Origin: Halovenus aranensis | Lineage (GTDB): Archaea > Halobacteriota > Halobacteria > Halobacteriales > Haloarculaceae | DNA: 64,000 bases | Reading direction: 5' to 3' | Assembly (NCBI RefSeq): GCF_900100385.1 | Contig: NZ_FNFC01000005.1 | Coordinates: 1 to 64,000 of the forward strand | Shown: piece by piece, positions 1-8,110 of the stretch | How positions within the stretch are numbered: the stretch's first letter is position 1 | How the letters are laid out: every line of letters starts with the position of its first letter | Notes under the pieces: generated by a model | What the model was told of the DNA's origin: nothing | Databases searched by the model: none | Seen by the model: the letters and a program-made list of their open reading frames with translations, nothing else | Program-made: the position numbers and the translations under genes

Positions 1-697
1 GGTAGTGTTCAGATAAGCTGATTCCATGCGAAGGCAAACGATCTAAGCCAGTCGTCAGCTGTGTCTGCTTGTGCGTTGCTGAAACAGTTTGAAAAGCTAG
101 TGGTTCGACGTTTTACTTCTCGAAAGACACGTTCGACGCTGTTGCGATTTCCATTGCGTTCGTATCTGAAATCGAGGCCATGTCGTGAACAGGCGTCTTT
201 CAGTGAATGCGAGCCATCGATGAGAAACACCGCATCGTCAACGTTGTGTTTCTCGCGAAGTTCAGCAAAGAATGCATGAGCGATTACCTTGTTTGTTGTC
301 GGTTCAAGCTCTGTATGGAGTAATTCGTTTGTTTCGGGATCGACAGCAGCGTACAGCCAGTATTGCTCGTCATTGAGTTGGATCACAGTCTCGTCAACCG
401 CAACGTGATCCGGGTTTTGCCCATCTTCGGGCTGTAGATCTGCCTTATGAACCCAGTTATGAACAGTCGAACGCGCACGATCGACACCGAATATTTCAAG
501 AACAGAAACAGTATTCGAAAGCGATAGTCCTGCAAGATGCAACTGAATACTGAGCTTCATCAGAAATCGCGGTGTCGCTTCTCGTTCAATAAACTCTAAG
601 TTGATCTGGTCGATACTACCGCTGAGGCTAGCGTTTTCGGGCATGATCACTCAGAAAACGCTACGCCTCACTCTTCAATCCTTATCTGAACACCACC
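1..697. mobile_element. IS6-family insertion sequence (ISH15-like)
   Basis: The element is bounded by 17-bp terminal inverted repeats: GGTAGTGTTCAGATAAG at 1-17 and its complement, with one mismatch, at 681-697. It contains one complete transposase gene. The size of about 0.7 kb and single ORF fit haloarchaeal IS6 elements such as ISH14/ISH15. The left flank is outside the window, so the expected 8-bp target duplication cannot be checked. The right end stops 16 bp before the start codon of the HNH gene at 714. Confidence 0.88.
9..650 (-). CDS. IS6-family DDE transposase
   Basis: This 213-residue protein catalyses replicative cut-and-insert of its own element. The N-terminal third holds a helix-turn-helix (around LSLSNTVSVLEIFGVDRAR). 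The DDE catalytic core follows: first Asp in HVAVDETVIQL, second in AVFLIDGSH, Glu in NSVERVFREVKRR, which is the usual spacing for the family. The length matches intact haloarchaeal IS6 transposases and no frameshift is visible, so the copy is probably functional. A second in-frame ATG lies two codons downstream. It fills the element between its inverted repeats. Confidence 0.9.
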   Translation of the reverse strand: MIMPENASLSGSIDQINLEFIEREATPRFLMKLSIQLHLAGLSLSNTVSVLEIFGVDRARSTVHNWVHKADLQPEDGQNPDHVAVDETVIQLNDEQYWLYAAVDPETNELLHTELEPTTNKVIAHAFFAELREKHNVDDAVFLIDGSHSLKDACSRHGLDFRYERNGNRNSVERVFREVKRRTTSFSNCFSNAQADTADDWLRSFAFAWNQLI

Positions 698-713
698 GTT
701 CAGATGTCTACCC

Positions 714-1454
714 ATGGATAACCGATATCCAGATGATTGGTCGTCACGTAGCCGAGAAATCAAAAAGCGAGACGACTATACTTGTCAGAACTGTGGTGCA
801 AAAGGGGGACCAAAGGGAAATAATGAGTTACATGCCCACCACGTTGTCCCAATCAGTGACGGGGGTTCTCATAAGAAAACAAATCTAAAGACATTATGTA
901 AAGACTGCCATGATTCAATCCATCATAATGATAAAGTAGCACCGACCGGGAAAGTTGGATCGAATAATAGCACGTCTGATATTAGTGGTGACGCCGTTGC
1001 ACGTCTTTTTATCAGGTTCTTTGCTGGTTTATTTTTATTTGGTGGTGTTCTTTTGGCATATACTTGGCCATTAATAACTCTTGTCGGTCTTGGTGCCTCG
1101 TTCTATGATTTATTATATATCACTGATATTGTGTCAAACAGTAGTTTTCTATTTGTGACAGAAGATCCAGAAAGGCCTGTGATGGATTTCCTTCCAAGTA
1201 TTATCGGGAAAGAGTGGACACTATTATTGGAGAATATCATTACGTCTCTATTTATAATTCTGGGGGGTCTCATCTATTCCATCATGGGAATCGGTATGTA
1301 CAATCTAAGTCATATGGGAAAGTCTGATGAAGAAAAAATGAGATACTCGAAAGATAGTTTCCCGCTTAAACATTATATGTGGTGGTTCGAGAAATATTAC
1401 GAAATAAAAGGCAATACGGAAAACCAGCCAACAGGTAAGATAAGACAAGATTAA
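714..1454 (+). CDS. HNH endonuclease domain protein with C-terminal membrane segments
   Basis: Residues 1-75 form an HNH nuclease module: CQNCG, then HAHHVVP with the catalytic histidines, then an Asn in KKTNLKTLC and a second Cys pair in CKDCH. The rest is unlike ordinary HNH proteins: two or three hydrophobic spans near residues 98-140 and 170-205 suggest the nuclease head is held at the membrane, with a polar tail to residue 246. The gene is visibly AT-rich compared with core genes downstream, which suggests transfer. It begins 16 bp after the IS6 element, so its native promoter was probably displaced. Function is unknown; a role in defence or toxicity is inference. Confidence 0.75.
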   Translation: MDNRYPDDWSSRSREIKKRDDYTCQNCGAKGGPKGNNELHAHHVVPISDGGSHKKTNLKTLCKDCHDSIHHNDKVAPTGKVGSNNSTSDISGDAVARLFIRFFAGLFLFGGVLLAYTWPLITLVGLGASFYDLLYITDIVSNSSFLFVTEDPERPVMDFLPSIIGKEWTLLLENIITSLFIILGGLIYSIMGIGMYNLSHMGKSDEEKMRYSKDSFPLKHYMWWFEKYYEIKGNTENQPTGKIRQD

Positions 1455-1473
1455 CTGTAATCTATGTATAATG

Positions 1474-1951
1474 GCATCCGTCTTTAGCAAATTGCAGAAC
1501 CGCGTGACACCGATGTCTCTTCGGGGCTATTTTGCGAAGGGAGTGAGGAGGCAACGCTGTGCACACGGACGCCACCTCAGACATCACGGATGAAAAAGCG
1601 CACGACAGCACGGAGTTTGACACAGGATCGTGGCTGGAAGGCCGGTTAGCGTTGCTTGATCTTTGCTGCGTTATTGTCACTGGTGGTGAGTCTGGAGCTC
1701 CTCTCGATGATAATTGAACACGCAGACGATGCTGCTGTGTTCCCACCTGAACGCTGGGCGGCGACCCGGTCGCACGCCCAGCTCATCCTTGACCGTCTCC
1801 GTCAGTTTCTCGGCTACTCACCGCCACCCCTGTTAGATCGGCTGATCGAAGATGCCCGAAAAATCCATCAGCAGCGTCTCGTTCTTCAAGAACGACTGGC
1901 TACCAGTATCCAGCCAAGAACCGCAGAGGTGGCTTAGCTAAAGACGGATGC
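1474..1951. mobile_element. 478-bp inverted-repeat element (MITE-like or degenerate IS)
   Basis: A perfect 15-bp inverted repeat, GCATCCGTCTTTAGC at 1474-1488 and its complement at 1937-1951, bounds this segment. The trinucleotide ATG directly abuts both ends (1471-1473 and 1952-1954) and could be a 3-bp target duplication. No recognisable intact transposase lies inside. A herA-like gene remnant begins exactly at the right end, which supports insertion or deletion at this boundary. The family is not identified. Confidence 0.6.
1656..1937 (+). CDS. Hypothetical protein inside the inverted-repeat element
   Basis: This frame encodes 93 residues and is not recognised. The C-terminal two thirds have haloarchaeal protein-like composition (acidic/arginine-rich helices around RSHAQLILDRLRQFLGYSP and a Gln/Arg-rich tail), while the first 20 residues look like out-of-frame noise. 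A different open frame starting with GTG at 1559 runs into this one, so the pair may be one gene broken by a frameshift. It ends at the right inverted repeat. It may be a passenger or transposase remnant of the element. Confidence 0.3.
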   Translation: MIFAALLSLVVSLELLSMIIEHADDAAVFPPERWAATRSHAQLILDRLRQFLGYSPPPLLDRLIEDARKIHQQRLVLQERLATSIQPRTAEVA

Positions 1952-2222
1952 ATGCAGATCTAGATCCAGAACGATCAGAACGCATCAGGCAGTCCATCGA
2001 AAGTGCTGATGAAGACATCCTTGCAGAGTTACCTGGGCTGACGCCGGGGCAAACAGTTGTGGCAGGCGACGCAATGAATACGCCAGTGCTCGTGCGAATC
2101 CGTGAGCGACACATTCCTCATGATACTGAGAGCCCCGCAGCGCGCAGGACTGGTGCGACACCTGGGACGATGAACGGGATGACACTGGCGAGGTTGTCGA
2201 TCCCTTCGATGGTGAGAAATAA
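1948..2222 (+). pseudogene. C-terminal remnant of a HerA-like ATP-binding protein
   Basis: The first part (ELPGLTPGQTVVAGDAMNTP, then VLVRIRERHIPHD) matches the conserved C-terminal end of haloarchaeal HerA/DUF87-type hexameric DNA-translocating ATPases. After the SPAA motif the frame shifts; the ancestral ending CDTWDDERDDTG...DGEK is readable in another frame and stops at 2220-2222. The Walker motifs and body of the protein are missing, cut off at the right edge of the inverted-repeat element. It is not expected to be functional. Confidence 0.7.
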
Positions 2223-2316
2223 GTTGACGACACGCCGCTGTAGACTTCTAGTTATGAGACTCGGATAAAGCAGGGCAATCAGGATAGTTCATCACCGTCA
2301 ATGTCAGCACGGTCGT

Positions 2317-2411
2317 GACAGATTCTCAGGTTTGTCCTCGCGTTCGCGTCTTTCACCTTCTTCCACGTACCACTGTCGAAGGACAGATTCTCAGGTTTGT
2401 CCTCGCGTTCG
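2317..2411. repeat. 30-bp direct repeat pair
   Basis: An identical 30-bp unit beginning GACAGATTCTCAGG and ending CTCGCGTTCG occurs at 2317-2346 and 2382-2411, with 35 bp between the copies. Only two copies exist, so this is not a CRISPR array. No gene is convincing in the 2223-2906 interval; the repeats probably record a local tandem duplication in decaying DNA. Confidence 0.8.
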
Positions 2412-2607
2412 GGTTCAACCCATGTACTGGGAAGTTGGACTCTCTTAGTCACATTCTTCAGGGAATTCTGGGTAGCGGAAAGCGTCGATGAGTTCGTCGA
2501 TCCAGATAGCTTGAGTAACGTTGACTTGGGTTCCACAATCTGGGCTACTCGGCGTGCGCCGTCGGGGTGCCCTCCAGTGGTACGCAATTCGTTCTCTTCA
2601 GAAATTG

Positions 2608-2757
2608 TTTGGTATGAAAAAGTGGGGGGTCGTGTGAAACTACGAATCATGCACTGGTAGGAAACTCCAAGACCCTGTGATGTCCCTTTCTGGGCACTGA
2701 GTCTGCCGATTTGGTATGAAAAAGTGGGGTGGTATGGACGGGATGAAACAGTGGGGT
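2608..2757. repeat. G-rich direct repeats upstream of the recombinase-like gene
   Basis: A 20-bp unit, TTTGGTATGAAAAAGTGGGG, is present exactly at 2608-2627 and 2710-2729, and a third degenerate copy (GGATGAAACAGTGGGGT) lies at 2741-2757. All point the same way. The pattern of an A-rich or TGAAA core followed by a G string resembles binding-site iterons such as archaeal origin boxes, but no orc/cdc6 or rep gene is nearby. They may be protein-binding sites of the former element. Confidence 0.6.
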
Positions 2758-2906
2758 ACCGTGGCATGATATCCTAGCTGTGGAGTGGTGGGTGCATTGT
2801 CGTTAAGTAGTGGTGGGGTGAATACAGTGCTCCATGTCGGAGTGAAAATCCGTATTCTAGAGATAATTCCTAAAAATTACGTGTTGGTGAGTGTGAATTC
2901 GGAGTT

Positions 2907-3875
2907 ATGTCGATGGACGAGGATCCAGACGGGTTTGACGAGACAGTGCAAACGTATCTCCAGGGGCTTCGGGAGAATGTTGCTGATCGTGAGCGCGTGA
3001 ACCGGCACGTGGGAGTTGTAGAGGAGTTCGCGGAATGGTGCAGGCCGTTCGCCTCGTCACGAAACGATATTACTGCGCAGGCGGCGGCGTTCTTTCTTGA
3101 GCGGTTTTCTCAAGATGAGGTGGATCCACACGGTGAGTTGGACGAAGAAGACTACATCAAGCCTGCTCTCGGATTCGTGAGTTATGCTCAACGGATGGAT
3201 CGTGAGCTGGTTGGGGTGTATTTTTCAGAAGAGCGATTATGGAGTCAGTGGGCAGAAGCGAATGTGAATGATCCACCGATTCCACCGATTTCGCACTCGA
3301 AAATTCACGTCAGTTCCCAAGAGGACCTGCAAGCGTATCTTGATCGACTAGAAACACACGCATTTGGAACGCGCGATCATGCGTATGTGCTGTTAGTACT
3401 GGAAACGGGGGGAATGGTGTCGGTGCTTGATTTGACGCTGGAGCAGGTGGACCTCGAAGACACCGTTATTAGGATTCCAGTTTCGGATTCATTCATTGCG
3501 ACCGACGCAGGACTCCTCGACGAGTACGTGTTCCGGTTGAGTGAGCGCACAGAGCCAGCGGTACAAGAATACGTCCGTGAAAATCGCGTACCAACGGATG
3601 AAGATAACGCGATGGGAGGTGATTCATCGCCGCTTCTCACATCGCAACGCGGGGACACACTTACCGTGGAGGGAGTGCGGTCATCGCTTCAGAGGAGAGC
3701 GCGGTCTATCATCGAAGAAAGCGAAGAGTTCGCTACGCCCGAAGAATCGTTGTCCACACCTGAATTACGGGAGAAAGGTGTGTATTTCACGCCGAGTAAA
3801 CTGGAAAACACAGCGTCTGCCCCGCCAGCGGTCTCGTATCCACGTCAAGGATACTTCCAGCTTGATTCAGCGTGA
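2907..3875 (+). CDS. Tyrosine-recombinase-like protein lacking catalytic residues
   Basis: This 322-residue protein has an N-terminal SAM-like DNA-binding region (about 10-120) and a segment at about 165-195 that aligns by eye with the first part of the XerC/integrase catalytic domain: GTRDHAYVLLVLETGG followed by a LTLEQVDLED motif. At the place of the first catalytic arginine (family pattern GLRVSE) the sequence is GGMVSV, and no C-terminal HxxR or nucleophilic tyrosine motif is visible. It is probably a DNA-binding relic or accessory protein of the island rather than an active integrase. It lies just downstream of the G-rich repeats. Start chosen at the first ATG. Confidence 0.5.
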   Translation: MSMDEDPDGFDETVQTYLQGLRENVADRERVNRHVGVVEEFAEWCRPFASSRNDITAQAAAFFLERFSQDEVDPHGELDEEDYIKPALGFVSYAQRMDRELVGVYFSEERLWSQWAEANVNDPPIPPISHSKIHVSSQEDLQAYLDRLETHAFGTRDHAYVLLVLETGGMVSVLDLTLEQVDLEDTVIRIPVSDSFIATDAGLLDEYVFRLSERTEPAVQEYVRENRVPTDEDNAMGGDSSPLLTSQRGDTLTVEGVRSSLQRRARSIIEESEEFATPEESLSTPELREKGVYFTPSKLENTASAPPAVSYPRQGYFQLDSA

Positions 3876-4245
3876 TCTGGACTAGTCCTCACCTAGTCTG
3901 AAGAAGTGGGAGGTTGTGTCAGTGTGTGGGACATACAGTGGTTCAACGCAGTAATTCTCTACTACACTGTCGGGCTCGAAGAAGCTGTCCGAGTCGTCGA
4001 GATTTTCGACGATATCGATAATACGGTAGAGGACGTCTCCTCTCCAGCCACACTCACAAACTGCGGGCGCAGTGGCGCCATTGCTGGTGTCTGGTTCGAC
4101 GCGCCGCAGGCGAAGTTGCTTGTTGCATTCTGGGCATCGATCTTTAATTTGCGAATACACATCGCCACCGTGTACCTCGATTGTTTCCGGGAACGTTTGG
4201 TGTTCATTGAGTACCGATTCGAGTGCTGAAGAGATGTCGTCCATT

Positions 4246-5668
4246 CATTCGTTCTAGTTTAGGCGGTGAACCAGCAGACGAAGCTACGGAAATCGCTGAA
4301 GCTACGTGAGTAAGGAACCCGGTGGGAGATATGACCTACTCACCACCGGATTCGGTAGTAGTTGAGCGAATTCAAAGAGCGTTTCCCTCTGATGAATTGC
4401 GCGACCGCGGTCGCGCAATGATAGAACGTGAGCGGAAATTCGACTTTGTCGCACTGTTCTACACGCTCTCGTTTGGATTTGCTGCCGGGTCAGATCGGTC
4501 TCTTCAGGCGTTTCTTGAACGCTACGTGGAAATGGCTGACTGCGATTCCCTTTCGTATCCTTCCTTCTACGAGTGGTTCTCACCAGCGTTCGTTGCAGTT
4601 CTTCGAGAGATCCTCGATGACGCTATCGAGGATCTCGATCCCGGTAGAAACGACTTGAGAGGGCGTCTCGAACACTTTCGAGACGTTCTCATCGTTGACG
4701 CAACATTCATCTCACTCTACCAAGACGCTAAGGATGTCTACAGAGCAACTGGTGACGACCAAGCTGGGCTGAAGGTACACCTAACCGAGTCGCTTTCGAC
4801 TGGCCTTCCAACGCGGTTTCGAACCACCGATGGAGCGACCCATGAACGGGGTCAACTACCCACCGGCGAGTGGGTAGCTGACGCCCTCATCCTGTTCGAT
4901 CTCGGGTTCTACGATTTCTGGCTGTTCGACCGTATAGACGCCAATGACGGGTGGTTTGTCTCCCGCGTCAAGTCCAATGCTAACCCGAAGGTCGTCGACG
5001 AATTACGCACGTGGCGGGGCAACAGTATTTCGCTCGAAGGGAAGTCGCTGAAGGCCGTCCTCGACGACCGTCAGCGACAGGAGATCGACGTTCTCGTCGA
5101 ATTGGAGTTCGACCGCAAACGTGGTTCTTCAGCCACTGCAACACGTCAGTTCAGATTGGTTGGGCTGCTCAACGAAGACGAAGACGAGTACCATCTCTAC
5201 TTCACGAATCTGCCGCGTAGCGAGTACTCTGCGCCCGATATCGCGCAACTCTATCGGGCGCGGTGGGAAGTAGAGCTACTGTTCAAAGAGCTGAAATCGC
5301 AGTTCGGGCTTGACGAGATCAACACGACTAAACCGTTATCGAGGCATTGGTGATCATGGCGGCGATCTCGCTGATGATCAGCCGCGAGATTGTGGATGAA
5401 CTCCACAAGCTGGACGCGAAACGACGTGAGAGCGCGGACGCCGACGAGTCGGCGTCGCGGCTGCCTCGCCGTCGTAGTTCACCTGCGGTTGAGCGACATT
5501 CACATCTGATCCAATTGTACCTGATGCTGGAGTTGGGCTACGAACTGCCGGATTTAGATGAGTTGCTGCTGTGGGCGTCGCAGAATCCAAATCCACACAG
5601 GGAACGGTTACGCAGAGAGGTTGAATCGGGTGAGTTCGCCTTTGACCGTGATTAAACTAGAACGAATG
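4246..5668. mobile_element. ISH8-type (IS4 family) insertion sequence, 1423 bp
   Basis: Perfect 16-bp terminal inverted repeats (CATTCGTTCTAGTTTA at 4246-4261 and its complement at 5653-5668) enclose one transposase gene. Both flanks carry the 10-bp direct repeat GTCGTCCATT (4236-4245 and 5669-5678), the target duplication typical of ISH8. The intact duplication indicates that the insertion is fairly recent, although the transposase already carries a frameshift. Confidence 0.93.
4331..5655 (+). pseudogene. ISH8-type IS4-family transposase, frameshifted
   Basis: The first frame runs from ATG 4331 (a GTG at 4322 is also possible) to a stop at 5353. It contains a DDE catalytic core: Asp in VLIVDATFISLY, a second Asp in LILFDLGFYD, and the IS4 YREK signature in YRARWEVELLFK. 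The remaining about 100 residues continue in another frame to 5655 (IMAAISLMISREIVDEL...). At about 5334 the expected KPYVIEAL reads KPLSRHW, consistent with loss of about four bases. The enzyme is therefore probably truncated after its catalytic Glu, though mobility in trans by related copies remains possible. Confidence 0.85.
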
Positions 5669-5752
5669 GTCGTCCATTAATTGCTCTCGTTTCTCATCAA
5701 CTTCGGGGACGATACAGCCGTCTGCGATTACGATGAGTCTGTCACCTGGCAT

Positions 5753-6192
5753 AGTAACACAATTTCAATCTTCGGTCACATATAAGGGTTAGTGCGTAGA
5801 CAGGTGTGGTTCTGAGTTTGTTACGATAAACCAGTCAAACGGCGTGTTTTGGGGTGAAACGGTGTTGTTGAACGGAGGTTTTCGGAGATTATGATAACTG
5901 AGATTAAGTGGTAGTGAGTGGGAGTTCTGCACCGAGAGTAGATAGAAAATCATATTCTAATCATGAGTCTGTCATAGAAATCTTCGCGCGCTCTGCCCGT
6001 CTAAGTCTTGTCAAGACCCGCGTGCAAGATACAGGGCGCGAGTCTTGTACATCTGCCAGACGTGGGGTCAATGGACTTGCTGAACTCGTCTCCGAACATC
6101 GGGAGCGACGGCTGTGGTCAGTCTCGGCGACCGGTTTCTCGCTCAGAGAACCGCCCAGCGTATTTTAGATTGTGGGCAGACACGTAGTCGAT
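5753..6192. other. Non-coding or decayed stretch
   Basis: This 440-bp interval follows the 5' end of the split zinc-protein gene. It has no convincing gene; an 86-codon open frame at 5908-6168 has no recognisable protein features. A 13-nt hairpin-like palindrome, GTCTTGTCAAGAC, lies near 6006. The upstream part should include the promoter of the split gene. Confidence 0.5.
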
Positions 6193-6324
6193 ATGGACTG
6201 GCGTTCACAGCTTCCGAATCGTGACGTGCTCTGGGGACTGCTACTGATTGTAGTGGTGGTACTGTTGCTCTGGTTTTTCGGGATTGTTGAGTTCGATATC
6301 GGAGGCAGAGGCAGAGGGGGTTAG
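6193..6324 (+). CDS. Small single-pass membrane protein
   Basis: This 43-codon frame starts MDWRSQLPNRDVLWG, continues with one strongly hydrophobic helix (about residues 13-32, LLLIVVVVLLLWFFGIV) and ends in a short Gly/Arg-rich tail. The composition is that of a genuine one-helix membrane peptide. It is not recognised as a named family. Possible roles include a small membrane toxin or an anchor, but nothing adjacent supports either. Confidence 0.45.
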   Translation: MDWRSQLPNRDVLWGLLLIVVVVLLLWFFGIVEFDIGGRGRGG

Positions 6325-6825
6325 CGCCTGCTCACAGACTGGCCAGTTCATCCGCGTTATTGCCAGCATATCCAGCGGGACTGCCCGCAACACTGCATAC
6401 ATCCTCTGTATGTTGCATAGCAGATTGAGTACAATTTGAGACTGATAGATTAGGGGCTGACGTGGGAATGCACTGTTCGGCTGTGAAAGAGTCTATGACA
6501 CGCTGATCATTTTAACTGAGTGATTATTTCGGCGTCATTGCGACTAATACGTTCCCGAACTGGGCAAGAGAATTAATTCGCAGTATCTTGCGGTACACAA
6601 CCAGTCACTTGAATGGTTGTAGGGGTTGTCAATGTGTCGTGTGGTTCTTTGTTTTTCGTATGGACAGCAGTGGCTTCATCGCTTACGGAATTTCGTGTAT
6701 TGGGTGGCGGCGTAAGTGGGCTTGATATCTGAGGGTTCATGCAAGAATTCAGTTGAAGGAAGTGAATTCTAGGTGCAGTAGCTGGGTTGGTCTTCGAATC
6801 AACGAGTGTTTTGTTTCGGAAACTT
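6325..6825. other. 500-bp stretch without a supported gene
   Basis: This AT-rich interval separates the small membrane peptide from the truncated regulator. Open frames here have low-complexity or out-of-frame composition and no recognisable motif. Confidence 0.5.
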
Positions 6826-7228
6826 TCAGAACAGTTCGTCAAGTGTCCGATTGCCTTCGCCGTCTTCATTCAACACGTCCGGATCAGCAGGTGCGGCGTC
6901 GGCGTACAACGTCTGTTCTCGTAGCTCGCTGAGTGAAGTTGAGTCCATTGCTTCCTCCGGTTGGGTTGGTTCATCATATTTCAGTACTGTTGCGACTGAG
7001 TCCGGTAGGACTGGTCGAGGTGCGTCTTCGTGTCGTTTCACCGTTTCTGTTTTGTGGGTTGCGTCGTGGGCAGCACGCATGATCGGCAGCCCTCGCAGGT
7101 AGTTGTACTCTTCGAGCAGAGTGACGCCGAATGCTGTGAGACCCCAGAAATCAGCCGGGATGTCTCTGACGTCGGCGTTTGGCTCGTGGTGGTATTGCGT
7201 GAGTAGTTCGTGACTGGCCAGAACTCCT
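6826..7228 (-). pseudogene. 5'-truncated haloarchaeal winged-helix regulator (C-terminal part)
   Basis: The readable part matches the conserved C-terminal region of a haloarchaeal DNA-binding regulator family: FWGLTAFGVTLLEEYNYLRG, then an HDATHKTE motif and an APRPVLPDSV motif before an acidic tail. The N-terminal helix-turn-helix is missing and no good start codon remains (only a TTG at 7239). It ends head-to-head with the rightward regulator remnant at about 7228, so both probably lost their 5' ends in one event. Family identity is from memory of similar proteins and is moderate. Confidence 0.55.
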
Positions 7229-7919
7229 CTCACCGGCAACGATTCGCGTCTGCTGGTACCTCGATGAACCCCGCCGCATCACGGCAATCGCTGACCGACT
7301 AGGAATCACACGACAAGCCGTCCACAACTCCCTGGCACCACTCAAGAACCGGGCGATGTTAGTTCCATCGGGCCCAGATTACGCCCTTGCTGACGATCTC
7401 CAGTCGTTACTCGCCTTCAGTCACGAAGTCGTGACACATGAACACCGAACACGAGTTCGAGATCTCGCTTCAAGTGCGACCATCGAGTGGTGCGACCCGA
7501 ACCGTGCACTCGGCCAGGTGCAGACCGCAGAAGATACAGATGCACTCCAACACGCTTCCGAGTGGGATATGACCGGGTTGGCGCGGTTCCACGAGTATGG
7601 CCTGCAATTCTTTCTCGCAGGCGAACCGGCGTTCTGGTACGCACCAGATGATCCACTCACGCCTGCGGACGTTGTCTGCCACACACTCGTGCTTGAGGCG
7701 GGTTCACGGCGAGTGAGTTACGCGATGCTTCTCATTGAACAGGAGCAAATCAGCGCAGACGAATTGATTGAGACCGCAGAGTGGTACAGCATTGAGTCAC
7801 TTATTGAACACCTCTACCAGTTCATCGCGGGTGACTTCGGTACCGCTGACGATGCTGGAATCGGTTTTCCGAGTGCCCGGGAATACGCCGCGTTGAAAGC
7901 ACAGTACGGGGGCGCCTAA
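7203..7919 (+). pseudogene. HTH regulator/antitoxin-like protein missing its start
   Basis: The frame is open from 7203 and reads VVRDWPELLSPATIRVCWYL, then a clear helix-turn-helix (ADRLGITRQAVHNSLAPL), then a long conserved region ending YAALKAQYGG. No ATG, GTG or TTG lies upstream of the HTH in this frame; the first ATG (7356) lies inside the fold, so translation from it would give 187 residues without the HTH. It resembles haloarchaeal HTH proteins encoded upstream of a nucleotidyltransferase, and indeed a stub of such a gene starts at 7921. This was probably the antitoxin/regulator half of a TA-like operon. Confidence 0.6.
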
Positions 7920-7920
7920 T

Positions 7921-8007
7921 ATGACCGTGTTCACTGGCGGGGACGCAATCAAGGAGTTTCTCGCTGCGTTTGACGGGTGGCTTTCAGAATTGGTTGACTT
8001 GTTTTGA
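7921..8007 (+). pseudogene. N-terminal stub of a nucleotidyltransferase (TA-like) gene
   Basis: The 28 residues beginning MTVFTGGDAIKEFLAAFDG and ending VDLF match the start of haloarchaeal nucleotidyltransferase-like proteins, where a nucleotide-binding GG motif (as in LIGGTAM) should follow; here the frame stops instead. It begins one base after the HTH gene's stop, so the two were an operon. The catalytic body is gone, replaced by the AT-rich promoter of the MNT-HEPN locus. Confidence 0.5.
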
Positions 8008-8070
8008 TTGTGTACTCAATCCGCCATATCTTGGCGTGGGGTATGCAAGCCTGATAAACTATTCTCGGTT

Positions 8071-8088
8071 ATATATAAATTATATAAG
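8071..8088 (+). promoter_or_regulatory. TATA promoter of the MNT-HEPN operon
   Basis: The stretch ATATATAAATTATATAAG lies 24-40 nt upstream of the ATG at 8111. The spacing is that of an archaeal TATA box for a leaderless or near-leaderless transcript, and it supports choosing 8111 over the upstream in-frame starts. Confidence 0.65.
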
Positions 8089-8110
8089 TCCTGGCGAACT
8101 AGTACTCCGT

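Larger units (their letters stand above)
3882..5752 (-). pseudogene. Small zinc-binding protein gene split by the ISH8-type element
   Basis: The 3' part (3882-4245) encodes about 120 residues with CPEC and CEC metal-binding pairs and an acidic tail. The 5' part lies on the far side of the insertion at 5669-5752 and starts with ATG at 5752, encoding MPGDRLIVIADGCIVPEVDE then KREQLMDD. Removing the element and one copy of the 10-bp target duplication restores one frame of about 146 residues, running ...REQLMDDISSALES.... The residual ORF could still start at the ATG inside the target duplication. The family is not recognised; a zinc-ribbon role in DNA or RNA binding is plausible. Confidence 0.75.

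Noticed and set aside
2317-2411. Possible CRISPR array
   Set aside because: Only two 30-bp copies with one 35-bp gap and no cas genes; better explained as a tandem duplication in decaying DNA.
2279-2767. A 162-codon minus-strand frame with repeated PTFSYQ motifs
   Set aside because: The repeats are just translations of the G-rich DNA repeats, and the two 30-bp repeats are read in different frames, arguing against selection on protein.
5908-6168. An 86-codon frame as a hypothetical gene
   Set aside because: The composition is Ser/Arg-rich and irregular, with no motif, promoter or coupling to neighbours.
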